A DNA stretch of 64,000 nucleotides from Streptococcus plurextorum DSM 22810 (GTDB lineage Bacteria; Bacillota; Bacilli; Lactobacillales; Streptococcaceae). This document shows, piece after piece, positions 18,563-25,835 of this stretch. The DNA lies in contig NZ_AUIO01000008.1 of assembly GCF_000423745.1 (NCBI RefSeq), positions 1 to 64,000 of the forward strand. The letters run 5' to 3'. The notes beneath the pieces were generated by a model. That model saw only the letters and a program-made list of their open reading frames with translations, was not told the origin of the DNA and searched no databases. The stretch's first letter is position 1; every line of letters begins with the position of its first letter. Position numbers and translations under genes: made by a program.

Positions 18563-18603
18563 CTATATATAGGAGATTTTGGGTATACTTTTCGGAATTT
18601 TTT
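18563..18603 (-). promoter_or_regulatory. Promoter/operator box A upstream of rep
   Basis: A 41-bp arrangement shared with 20859-20899: CTATATATAGGAGATT, then 10 variable bases, then TTTTCGGAATTTTTT, with identical spacing. On the minus strand a TTGTCC / TATACC pair with a 16-bp spacer can be read within and just upstream. Both copies precede an operon start in the element, so a shared repressor site is likely. Confidence 0.6.
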
Positions 18604-18636
18604 GGACAAAATTTGTGATTATTGATTATTGAGCTA

Positions 18637-18658
18637 TTGGGGGTCGTAGTAACCCCAA
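18637..18658 (-). other. Double-strand origin nick hairpin of the pMV158 family
   Basis: TTGGGG (18637-18642) and CCCCAA (18653-18658) form a stem; the loop on the minus strand reads TTACTACGAC, which contains TACTACG|AC, the known nick sequence of pMV158-type plasmids. Position just upstream of the cognate rep gene supports an active rolling-circle origin, possibly doubling as a transfer origin. Confidence 0.85.
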
Positions 18659-18682
18659 GAGCTCATGGTTGAATAGAACATA

Positions 18683-18733
18683 ATAAAAAAAGGGGGGGCT
18701 GTTTGGCTCTTGCTAATGCAAGCCACAGCCCCC
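18683..18733 (-). terminator. Terminator of the FtsK operon
   Basis: GC-rich hairpin 18692-18733 (GGGGGCTGT outer stem, inner GGCT/TGC pairs) followed on the minus strand by a run of seven T; 6 bp after the membrane protein stop codon. Confidence 0.85.
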
Positions 18734-18738
18734 AAAGA

Positions 18739-19344
18739 TTAACGTTTTTTACCAATGAACCATAATTGATTGCGGACTCGAATAGGAGATGAGAAATAGT
18801 AATCAGTATGCTGACTAGCAATTTCCTCTTTTAATAGTGCTTCCATATCCTTTAGAATTTTTTGTCCCTGTTGGTCTCTTGGAACTTTGATGAAGATAGT
18901 GACAGAATCAGTCTGAATATCAACCATACATTTACGGACAGCTCGATTAAATCCGTTGTTTACAGGGGTTGATGTTGGTACAGTCTGATGTTCAGGACTT
19001 GTTACTTTCTGTACTTTTTCACGTTGAAATAAGAAATTTCTAAGAGAAAAAGTATGATAAACAGATTTCACATAGTTCATAAGTGTGTCTGTTTTCCACC
19101 GTTTGACAATTTCTATTCCAATCAATACTAAGGATAAGGACAAGCAAATGAGAGCTAGTCCGTAACTAATAGAACTGATTTTATCAGTAATAGTCATGAC
19201 AGTCTCCAACTTGAACAGAGTATTGGTATTCAATTGAATAGATAGACTATTGAAAAGCCAACCGAACAAATACAAGATAGGAGCGATGAGAAGCAGATTC
19301 AGAATGAAATTGAAACTTCTCATGAAATAGGTTTTAGTTGTCAT
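18739..19344 (-). CDS. Element membrane protein
   Basis: 201 residues with two predicted membrane spans in the N-terminal half (about 10-30 and 55-78) and a soluble C-terminal domain of about 90 residues (VDIQTDSVTIFIKVPRDQQGQKILKDMEALLKEEI then a SSPIRVRNQLWF strand; shown in parts). It overlaps the end of the FtsK-like gene by 4 bp and ends at a terminator, so both are cotranscribed. A partner of the coupling ATPase, anchoring it to the membrane, is a reasonable guess. I do not recognise the family by name. Confidence 0.65.
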   Translation of the reverse strand: MTTKTYFMRSFNFILNLLLIAPILYLFGWLFNSLSIQLNTNTLFKLETVMTITDKISSISYGLALICLSLSLVLIGIEIVKRWKTDTLMNYVKSVYHTFSLRNFLFQREKVQKVTSPEHQTVPTSTPVNNGFNRAVRKCMVDIQTDSVTIFIKVPRDQQGQKILKDMEALLKEEIASQHTDYYFSSPIRVRNQLWFIGKKR

Positions 19345-20441
19345 AGGATACCTCGTTTAGTGTAGTAAGTTGGGCAGAGCAGAGGCAGAACCTGATAGGG
19401 GTGTTCATTATCAATAACTTGAATGATACCTGTACCATGTCCAGTTGGAATAACAATCCCTTCAGGGTCTAAGTCAGGAAATAAAAATTGGGTGGTTTTC
19501 TGATTTATATTTCCAATTTGTAATAGTACGTTTACTTGTTCCCTTACTGATATGGGAATCGTATTGTGGTCAAAACGTTGGCTAACTAAGAAGAGATGAA
19601 TTTTAGTTGCTCTCCCTAACAAGGCAATTTGTGAGAGCAAGGAGAAAAAGGCTTCTTTGATGTTCTTATTGACTCCCTCTGATAGAGCAAGCACTTCATC
19701 AATGACAATGGTTAGATGGGGAAATTGATGGTTAGGATTATCATACAAGATAGCTTGCCTTTTCTGAATGAGAGTTGCACACTGACTTAGTTGTTCATTA
19801 ACCTGTGAAACAAAATCGGATTTTGAACGATTTTCGACAGGGTGGATAACCGCAATGTGATTTTCTCTAGCCCATCGGCTTGGGGTGTCGAATTTAGGGT
19901 CAATAATTATCAAGTCAGACATATGCTTCAGGACACTCAAGAAGTAAGTGATAGCGTACGATTTTCCTGAACCCGAATTTCCAGCAATAGCCCAGTGATT
20001 TACCTTATCTAAATTGAGTTCAAAGTTTTTCATGATTGGGATTTTTCCCTGCGGTAAGTTAGCTGAAAACTTATCTAATTCAGGAATTACAAGACGTTCT
20101 GAAATTCCCTCCTTCCATGGGAAAAAGAGACCACGTTGTACGTGTAAATCATCTGTTTTAAGGGGGATAAAATAGGTCGCATTTTGCTTCAATAAGGTAT
20201 ATTGAGGGTATAGGGAAGCGTTAGCAATCAGAAAGATTTTCTTGTACAAGTCATCATCAAGGATGTAGGCACACGGAAGGCGAGGGACAAAGACAAAGCC
20301 GTCTTCTTGGATAATTATGTTAAAGGAATTAGTATAGCTGGTTTCTCCCTGCATTAAAGCCCCCAGAGCCATGTTTAGGCTCTGGAGCAGATAAGATTGC
20401 AGGAAAGTTTGGTTCAGCACATCATGAGATTGTGAAACCAT
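19341..20441 (-). CDS. FtsK/TcpA-like DNA-translocating ATPase (coupling protein)
   Basis: 366 residues. Walker A AGNSGSGKS (G154-S161 region), followed by LIIIDPKFDTPSRWA, Walker B LTIVIDEVLAL, and a glutamine-bearing sensor segment LFLVSQRFD, the FtsK/HerA order. It is short and soluble compared with TcpA of conjugative elements, with membrane anchoring perhaps supplied by the downstream membrane protein. Role: move single-stranded DNA toward a helper conjugation pore. Its stop overlaps the start of the membrane protein gene, and its start touches the preceding gene at 20441. Coupling function is inferred; ATPase family is clear. Confidence 0.85.
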   Translation of the reverse strand: MVSQSHDVLNQTFLQSYLLQSLNMALGALMQGETSYTNSFNIIIQEDGFVFVPRLPCAYILDDDLYKKIFLIANASLYPQYTLLKQNATYFIPLKTDDLHVQRGLFFPWKEGISERLVIPELDKFSANLPQGKIPIMKNFELNLDKVNHWAIAGNSGSGKSYAITYFLSVLKHMSDLIIIDPKFDTPSRWARENHIAVIHPVENRSKSDFVSQVNEQLSQCATLIQKRQAILYDNPNHQFPHLTIVIDEVLALSEGVNKNIKEAFFSLLSQIALLGRATKIHLFLVSQRFDHNTIPISVREQVNVLLQIGNINQKTTQFLFPDLDPEGIVIPTGHGTGIIQVIDNEHPYQVLPLLCPTYYTKRGIL

Positions 20442-20761
20442 TATCGAACCTCCTTAATACCACTCGCCTTGAAGTAAATATTGTATTTTACTTCGCAGGC
20501 TTGTAGTGTATCAAATTGAATCATGGATTGAAAAGCTGGTAGCTTAATGGAATCTTCAAACTTGACTTGGAAAGGGTCTTGCCCTTCTTGTACAAACCAT
20601 GCTTTATAAGCTACGATTTCTCCTGTCGGCTTGCCATCTTCAAATCGTTGTTGTGGTTCAAGCTCGGAACTAAGTGAGAAAATCGGTTGTTTTTGACTGA
20701 TGATTTTGTCAGCCAATGAAGTGGTATAACCACCTTTTGTGGTTTTCATTTTGAATGCCAT
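20441..20761 (-). CDS. Small element protein of unknown function
   Basis: 106 residues from the ATG at 20761, which has AGGAGG 8 bp upstream; the longer frame to 20821 has no such site. Mixed alpha/beta character, no membrane span, no signal peptide. It ends in a one-base overlap with the FtsK-like gene, so it is the first gene of that operon. Genes at this place in Tn916-like and related elements often encode DUF961-type small proteins that assist transfer or replication; the end YNIYFKASGIKEV is suggestive, but I cannot confirm membership. Confidence 0.65.
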   Translation of the reverse strand: MAFKMKTTKGGYTTSLADKIISQKQPIFSLSSELEPQQRFEDGKPTGEIVAYKAWFVQEGQDPFQVKFEDSIKLPAFQSMIQFDTLQACEVKYNIYFKASGIKEVR

Positions 20762-20858
20762 CGGCAGTTCCTCCTGTGTAATAGAAAATAATGTGAATGA
20801 GACGTGCTCGGTTTTTATCATGAGCTGGATACTGTATCTAGGTCATATCCATCACCTC

Positions 20859-20899
20859 CTATATATAGGAGATTCAGAATATGGTTTTCGGAATTTTTT
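20859..20899 (-). promoter_or_regulatory. Promoter/operator box B upstream of the FtsK operon
   Basis: Second copy of the 41-bp arrangement at 18563-18603. Here the core is a perfect palindrome TCCTATATATAGGA. On the minus strand TTTCAA / TATTCT with a 17-bp spacer is a possible promoter. Likely bound by the same element regulator as box A. Confidence 0.6.
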
Positions 20900-20942
20900 T
20901 GAAAAAAACTAGTAGTCTTTTTGTTGACTACTAGTTAATCTA

Positions 20943-21371
20943 TTATGATTGCATTTTTTTAAGAACCTGCTTACAGGATTCCTTGTAGTACTTTTTAGCA
21001 GTCTTATCAGACCGACCAATTAGTTGACTAGCTTTTGTAACATTTAGACCATTTTCAAATATAGCTTTAAAAACGATACGATGTTTCATATCCAATTCAG
21101 AGATTGCTTCTTGAAACAACTGTTCATCAATCTGTTCTATAATATAGTCTTCGCTAGAATAGGAATCGCTCGTGACCAATTCTTGAAGTGTGGTTTCACG
21201 TCCATCTTCGGATACTACAAAGTCTAAGCTAGATACTTGATGGTATCTCATTTTACGTTGATAGTTTTCTTCTTGTCTGTCCATATCATCTAGGACTTTT
21301 AACCAAAATTCTTGTTCATGTGGTTCAAGACCAGCTACTAATTCAAGATTTGTAGGGTAGTGGATTTGCAT
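20943..21371 (-). CDS. Sigma-70 region 4-like / ArpU-type regulator
   Basis: 142 residues from the ATG at 21371 (AGAGG 6-7 bp upstream; the frame runs open to 21488 but without a start signal). The C-terminal 55 residues form a helix-turn-helix of the sigma region 4 or ArpU type (ISELDMKHRIVFKAIFENG, then NVTKASQLIGRSDKTAKKYY). Such proteins are common single regulators in streptococcal elements and phages. It stands alone, between the FtsK operon and the divergent cargo gene, and is the best candidate to control boxes A and B. Confidence 0.65.
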   Translation of the reverse strand: MQIHYPTNLELVAGLEPHEQEFWLKVLDDMDRQEENYQRKMRYHQVSSLDFVVSEDGRETTLQELVTSDSYSSEDYIIEQIDEQLFQEAISELDMKHRIVFKAIFENGLNVTKASQLIGRSDKTAKKYYKESCKQVLKKMQS

Positions 21372-21681
21372 ATCTGCCTCTTTCCAACAGCCCAATTTTA
21401 GGAGCGGAAAGAAGCGAATATGAGCAAAAATTGAATGCCTATAGGTGCAAAATGGCACACCAAATGACGGCGAAACAATTCTATACAAGATATAACCTTT
21501 ATTGCTATATCATCATATCTGTTTCATTCCGTTCCATTTGGTGGCCACCATTTGGGACTGTATTAAATATTTCTGCAAGATTTCTCTTACACTATTATCT
21601 TACTCAAAATTTAATGAGGTTGTTTATTATGCTCTTTGTAAGAAAGTGGTAAAATATAAATGAGTAGGAGGCAGAAATCGC
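21372..21681. promoter_or_regulatory. Divergent intergenic region with palindrome and CATTTGG repeats
   Basis: 310 bp between the sigma-like gene and the 385-aa cargo gene. It holds a perfect 12-bp palindrome (21539-21550) flanked by CATTTGG at 21535-21541 and 21549-21555, plus an inverted copy at 21460-21466. The cargo gene has TAGGAGG at 21665-21671. Otherwise only A/T-rich sequence. Confidence 0.45.
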
Positions 21682-22839
21682 ATGCTATCTAAAGAAGACA
21701 AACAAAAAGTAAAAGAGATTATAGAAGCTAATAAATGGTATACATATGAGGAAGCTGAGTCTGAGTTGAGAAAGCATTGGAATTCTGATAACGATAAAGA
21801 TGGTGATTACTTAACCATGAAACGTAGTCAGATTCAAAAGATATTGCGTTCAGACATTATCGGCACTTATTTGGAAATTCATAAACGAAAAAAAGACCAG
21901 TCTGACGATGACTGGTTTATGAAAACTATTTATGGTTGGTCTCAAAAAGAACAATTTTATCTAGATTATAGCGATGGAACAGAAAAAGAGTATTATGAGA
22001 AACTACATGTATTTCCCAAATATGATAAGCTTTTTTTGGATTCGGATTTGGAGCAGAGTATAATTTTATCAGCTTTTGATGAATTGCTGAATGATGTTGA
22101 TAAAGTTGAAATGAGGGAGATTTATGAGGAACTGAATGGCTCATTTGGCAAAGGCAAAACTCCATTTTTAATGACAGAACCATATCTTTTTGCATTGAAA
22201 CACGAAATAGAGAGGCGACAATACCCTACAAAAATTCTTTATCTTGACCCACATTCGCCCAAAGAAATCCTTTCTAGGCTGTCAGAAAAATCAACCCAGG
22301 AAAGCTTCCAAACCGAAATGTTTTCTGTGATAGATGAATTCATTCAAAATGTTAATGATAAAGTATTTATTCATCAATCAGCACGAGATGTTGAAAAGCA
22401 AAGATTTCAAGAAATTTTAAGTTTTTTCAAAAAATGGAAATTCATTTATCCCTCACAAATAATGGCATTAGAGAGTGTGCTAATAAATGAGGGGCTTCTT
22501 GAAAAATTCAATCATACTTTTCAAATGTTTAGCCAACCGTTTGAATATGTGATTGATGGTAATAACATCAAAAATAAGCTAATTAAAAAATATTTATCAG
22601 AAAATGCTGAATCGCTCTCTAGAGATGAATTAGTTCAAGAGCTAAAACAATCTATTTATTCATTTGAAAAATATGAACTGACAAAATTTGAAAATGCTTT
22701 ATCAAAAGATACAGAATTTATAAGTGATTCAGCTATGTTCAGACATAAGATTTCTAGGCGAATACATCAAATATTGCGAACACTAGAGGTTGATTCTATT
22801 TTGTTTGATTCACTCAACAATGCAGGGATTCATGAATAG
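21682..22839 (+). CDS. Unknown 385-aa cargo protein
   Basis: 385 residues, strongly charged and A/T-rich, no membrane span, no signal peptide, no recognisable catalytic motif. The N-terminal 75 residues are helical and very acidic/basic (KEDKKQKVKEIIEANKWYTY in type) and could be a winged-helix-like domain, with KRSQIQKILRSDIIG as a possible recognition helix. The remaining part is all-helical. It has a good ribosome binding site and stands at the variable cargo position of the element, ahead of an ABC pair from which it is separated by 76 bp. Function unknown; a defence or toxin-immunity role is possible for cargo but not shown. Confidence 0.7.
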   Translation: MLSKEDKQKVKEIIEANKWYTYEEAESELRKHWNSDNDKDGDYLTMKRSQIQKILRSDIIGTYLEIHKRKKDQSDDDWFMKTIYGWSQKEQFYLDYSDGTEKEYYEKLHVFPKYDKLFLDSDLEQSIILSAFDELLNDVDKVEMREIYEELNGSFGKGKTPFLMTEPYLFALKHEIERRQYPTKILYLDPHSPKEILSRLSEKSTQESFQTEMFSVIDEFIQNVNDKVFIHQSARDVEKQRFQEILSFFKKWKFIYPSQIMALESVLINEGLLEKFNHTFQMFSQPFEYVIDGNNIKNKLIKKYLSENAESLSRDELVQELKQSIYSFEKYELTKFENALSKDTEFISDSAMFRHKISRRIHQILRTLEVDSILFDSLNNAGIHE

Positions 22840-22915
22840 TATTAATGTATTTTTAATTTAGTAAATCATTAACCGAAAATAACATTTAGTAAAAAATTAA
22901 AATTAGGAGGATACT

Positions 22916-23665
22916 ATGTTTAATAATGTAGCTGTTAATGCAATTGACCTAACAAAAGATTTTCTACTGGAAAAAAATAAGAAGGTGTCGGTACTAAAGG
23001 GAGTGACATTATCCGCGGATTATGGTGAATTTATCTCCATATTAGGTATCAGTGGCTCAGGAAAGTCAACTTTGCTAAATTGCTTAGCAAGTTTATCAGA
23101 GCCATCTAGTGGCGAGGTTGTTATAAATGGTGTGAATCCATATAGGCTAAAAGATGGCAAACTGGCTAAATTTAGACGTGAAGACATTGCTATTATTTTT
23201 CAAAATTATAATCTAGTTCCTGCTCTACCAGCATTGGAAAATGTTACACTACCTCTAAGACTTTCAGGGAAGACTGCCGATAGGAATCAAGTAAAAACCT
23301 TATTGGATAATCTGAATTTTAAAGCCGACCTATCGTCATTAGTATCAACACTATCAGGAGGAGAACAGCAGAAGGTTGCTATTTCTCGTGCTATTTTATC
23401 AGATAGTAAGGTTATTTTTGCTGATGAGCCGACTGGTGCTTTAGACAGTATTTCTAGGAAATTGATTTTTGAATCGCTTAGAAAGATGGCTGATGAGGGG
23501 AAGTGTGTTTTAATGGTTACACATGACATTGAGCTTGCATCTAAAACAGATAAAGCATTTATTTTAAAAGATGGTTACATTTCGCAAGAAATTACTAATC
23601 CATCAGCTGAAGAACTTTATCAGGCTCTTGAAACTATTGGCAAGAGAGGTGAGAGTATATGTTAA
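22916..23665 (+). CDS. ABC transporter ATP-binding protein (MacB/bacteriocin-export type)
   Basis: 249 residues with Walker A GISGSGKST, Q-loop IFQNYNLVPAL, signature LSGGEQQKVAIS, Walker [13 protein letters not shown] and H-loop VTHD. This is the LolD/MacB-like class that pairs with FtsX-type permeases and often confers resistance to bacteriocins or other peptides. Preceded by AGGAGG, overlapping the permease gene by 7 bp. Cargo of the element. Confidence 0.88.
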   Translation: MFNNVAVNAIDLTKDFLLEKNKKVSVLKGVTLSADYGEFISILGISGSGKSTLLNCLASLSEPSSGEVVINGVNPYRLKDGKLAKFRREDIAIIFQNYNLVPALPALENVTLPLRLSGKTADRNQVKTLLDNLNFKADLSSLVSTLSGGEQQKVAISRAILSDSKVIFADEPTGALDSISRKLIFESLRKMADEGKCVLMVTHDIELASKTDKAFILKDGYISQEITNPSAEELYQALETIGKRGESIC

Positions 23666-24975
23666 GACTTATTGTGTATCAGTTTCAGTATTCAAAGAGA
23701 CAATGGTTTGGGACAATTCCATTATTACTTGTATCTAGCCTAATTGTTGGGACATCTTTATTTGGCATTACTAGCTCATCAAGAATTTCAAATATCAATG
23801 CTTCGCAACTTTTTCAGATGTTGATTATATTTGGAGGTATTACTCTATTTTTTCTCATTTCAAATAATATAAGATTGCTAATAGACATATTTAAAAAGGA
23901 CTATGAGTTATGGACTATCTTAGGTGCGAGTAAATCTCAGCTATCTTTACTTGTAGCTGGTCAATTTTCCATAATGGCAGTCATTGTTAGCAGTTTTGGG
24001 ACAATCCTTTCCTTCGTTGTGACAGATAGTTACTATAAATTTTTACAAAATTTATTAGGAAGAGATGAATTACCTGATTTGGTTATTACATCCAATATTC
24101 AGACTGTATTATTGAGTATTTTAATAGTACCAACAATTGTTGGATTAGGAGCTTATTTTTATTCTATTCGATTATTAAAAAAAGAATCAAATTCAAAATC
24201 AAATGGTAGAAATTGGAGAGTTAAAGCGACTAAGTTTATTAATGTTTCTGTTCGTCTATTCTTATGGTTATTGTGTATAGGTATTATTATTTCAGCAGGT
24301 TTTACCAATAATAGAGAAGTGATTGTGACACAATCTGGTATGATTTTATTTTTATTGATTACTCATATATTAATTATTCAAGTTCTATCTCCGTCCACCC
24401 AGATTTGTTTAATAAAATTATTAATGAAGATTCTCCCATCTGAAAATTATGCAATCAATACAAGTTTTTGGAACCTACTATACAATCCTAGTTATTTGAA
24501 GAGTATACAGACTTCGATGACTATGGGGATAACTCTCATTTCTGGATTCATCCTCTATACCAGAAATATGTACTCATTTATGAATACTATAAATAGTGTC
24601 CACGAAGCAAGAGCCTCCTTCATTGCCTATCTATCTGCACCAATTGTGCTTATTATTACTAGTTTTATTTCTATCACAATATTATCTTCTAATAAAGACA
24701 TTGAAGATATTAGACAGTTACAAATATTAGGCATAACAAAATTACAACTTTTTAAAATACGCATTGCAGAAGCAATAATGCACTCAATAATAATTTCATT
24801 TGTCTCTGTAATTTTTAATGCTATTGTGTTAATGTTAGTTCGCTTTATAGGGCAACGTTTAGGGCAGAGTTTAGCAGAAATAGCAGGTTTTTGGCAACCT
24901 AGCCTTATTATTCTTTGTTTGTTAGTTATCTTTTATTGTATTACAAAGGGGTTTTATTTATTTAAAGATAGATAA
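23659..24975 (+). CDS. FtsX-type ABC permease, element cargo
   Basis: 438 residues with about eight predicted membrane spans and the MacB/FtsX-type arrangement: N-terminal span, then groups of spans near 55-190 and 200-435. The stretch DYELWTILGASKSQLSLL is the typical cytoplasmic loop of peptide-resistance permeases. It overlaps the ATPase gene by 7 bp, so the two form one exporter. Small extracellular loops distinguish it from BceB permeases with a large sensor domain. The substrate, possibly a bacteriocin or antimicrobial peptide, is inferred from family and mobile location. Confidence 0.82.
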   Translation: MLRLIVYQFQYSKRQWFGTIPLLLVSSLIVGTSLFGITSSSRISNINASQLFQMLIIFGGITLFFLISNNIRLLIDIFKKDYELWTILGASKSQLSLLVAGQFSIMAVIVSSFGTILSFVVTDSYYKFLQNLLGRDELPDLVITSNIQTVLLSILIVPTIVGLGAYFYSIRLLKKESNSKSNGRNWRVKATKFINVSVRLFLWLLCIGIIISAGFTNNREVIVTQSGMILFLLITHILIIQVLSPSTQICLIKLLMKILPSENYAINTSFWNLLYNPSYLKSIQTSMTMGITLISGFILYTRNMYSFMNTINSVHEARASFIAYLSAPIVLIITSFISITILSSNKDIEDIRQLQILGITKLQLFKIRIAEAIMHSIIISFVSVIFNAIVLMLVRFIGQRLGQSLAEIAGFWQPSLIILCLLVIFYCITKGFYLFKDR

Positions 24976-25002
24976 ATTGGAAAAGTTACAGAGAGGATTA
25001 CA

Positions 25003-25044
25003 ATGTCAAGTGATAAAATTTTTGAAATACCTATTGTAACTTGA
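25003..25044 (+). other. Possible 13-codon micro-ORF inside nested inverted repeats
   Basis: ATG at 25003 follows GAGAGGA with 6-bp spacing and reads MSSDKIFEIPIVT then TGA. It sits within two nested inverted repeats (24986-24993 with 25055-25062; 24998-25004 with 25033-25039). It could be a remnant start of a lost gene or a leader; no function can be assigned. Confidence 0.25.
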
Positions 25045-25079
25045 AATATAAAAGCTCTGTAAAAATATAAAAAATCAAA

Positions 25080-25110
25080 AAGCCCTGCCATCGAAATGAT
25101 AGCAGGGCTT
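25080..25110 (+). terminator. Terminator at the right end of the element
   Basis: Perfect 9-bp stem AAGCCCTGC (25080-25088) with GCAGGGCTT (25102-25110), A-rich before and T-poor after; counterpart of the hairpin at 16037-16070. Confidence 0.65.
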
Positions 25111-25146
25111 AACTTCAATATCCAAATGATATATTTATCTAAAAAA

Positions 25147-25165
25147 GGTAGAGTAAAAGGTAGAG
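25147..25165. promoter_or_regulatory. Right-arm integrase binding repeats
   Basis: GGTAGAG at 25147-25153 and 25159-25165, 12 bp apart, same boxes and spacing as the left arm at 16310-16328 and as the GGTAGTG pair of the orphan end at 16106-16124. Confidence 0.55.
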
Positions 25166-25260
25166 TTTTTATTGATTTGTACTGCAATGTAATGAATTTC
25201 AAAAAATCAAAAACCGCATAAAATCAATGTTTTGACGCCTGTTGACGTGTAATGAAACCC

Positions 25261-25410
25261 TTACTTAACCTCGGTGAAAATCACGTGCTTACGCAATTTT
25301 GGTGAGTATTTTTTCAATTGAAGACGGTCTGGAGTGTTACGTTTGTTTTTTGAAGTAAGGTACAAACGCTCACCAGATTCTTTGTGTTCAAGTGTAATAT
25401 TTACGCGCAT
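25261..25410 (-). CDS. rpmG: 50S ribosomal protein L33
   Basis: 49 residues, starting [19 protein letters not shown] and ending KHVIFTEVK. It lacks the two CxxC pairs, so it is the zinc-independent type. Its 3' end is the insertion target of the mobile element, whose end restores the FTEVK-stop codons so the protein stays intact. Lies 15 bp after rpmF, same operon. Too short for usual frame searches, read directly from the sequence. Confidence 0.95.
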   Translation of the reverse strand: MRVNITLEHKESGERLYLTSKNKRNTPDRLQLKKYSPKLRKHVIFTEVK

Positions 25411-25425
25411 GGTATCTCCCTTCTA

Positions 25426-25602
25426 TTATTTAGCTGCTTTAGCGATTTTACGTCCTTTGTAGTATCCTTTCAAAGATACACGGTGAGAACGTGAGTAATC
25501 CCCAGTAGTTTCGTCAAATTGTACTGATGGAGCAGTCAATTTGTAGTGTGTACGACGTTTGTTTTTCTTCGCTTTTGAAGTGTGACGTGCAGGTACTGCC
25601 AT
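25426..25602 (-). CDS. rpmF: 50S ribosomal protein L32
   Basis: 58 residues beginning [20 protein letters not shown] and ending [12 protein letters not shown], a standard L32 without the C-terminal zinc cysteines. First gene of the rpmF-rpmG pair; a GAAAGG box stands upstream of the ATG. Structural component of the large ribosomal subunit. Confidence 0.95.
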
Positions 25603-25835
25603 TTTCTTTAGTTTCCTTTCAAGTGTCTGTTTTAGCTTTCGCCAACTTTAACAGTATAGCAAATCTTTTTTGTAAAGTAAAGTTACTTGACAGATTTTTT
25701 TGCTCTTTTTGAAAAATAGCAGAGCAGGTCTTTTGTTATAGTTATTTTCTATATAAAAATATAGAAAAGATATAATTTACACTTATATCATTTTTGAGTA
25801 AAATGAAAATACAACATATTTTCAAGGAGATTATC

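Larger units (their letters stand above)
16220..25278. mobile_element. Integrative (mobilizable) element inserted at the 3' end of rpmG
   Basis: A 9-kb unit bounded by two copies of the rpmG 3' end (16220-16237 and 25261-25278). It carries integrase, Xis-like protein, pMV158-type Rep with a nick hairpin, membrane protein, FtsK/TcpA-like ATPase, two small conserved-type genes, a sigma-like regulator, an unknown 385-aa protein and an ABC exporter pair. Paired GGTAGAG boxes 12 bp apart sit inside both ends (16310-16328 and 25147-25165) and look like arm sites for the integrase N-terminal domain. The content is more A/T-rich than the flanking housekeeping genes. No type IV secretion genes are present, so it is not self-conjugative; mobilization by a helper is plausible. 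Exact crossover point within the tails cannot be set. Confidence 0.85.

Noticed and set aside
25139-25260. CRISPR-like short repeats near the element's right end
   Set aside because: Only two 7-bp boxes at 12-bp spacing plus att-related sequence; no spacer array or cas genes.
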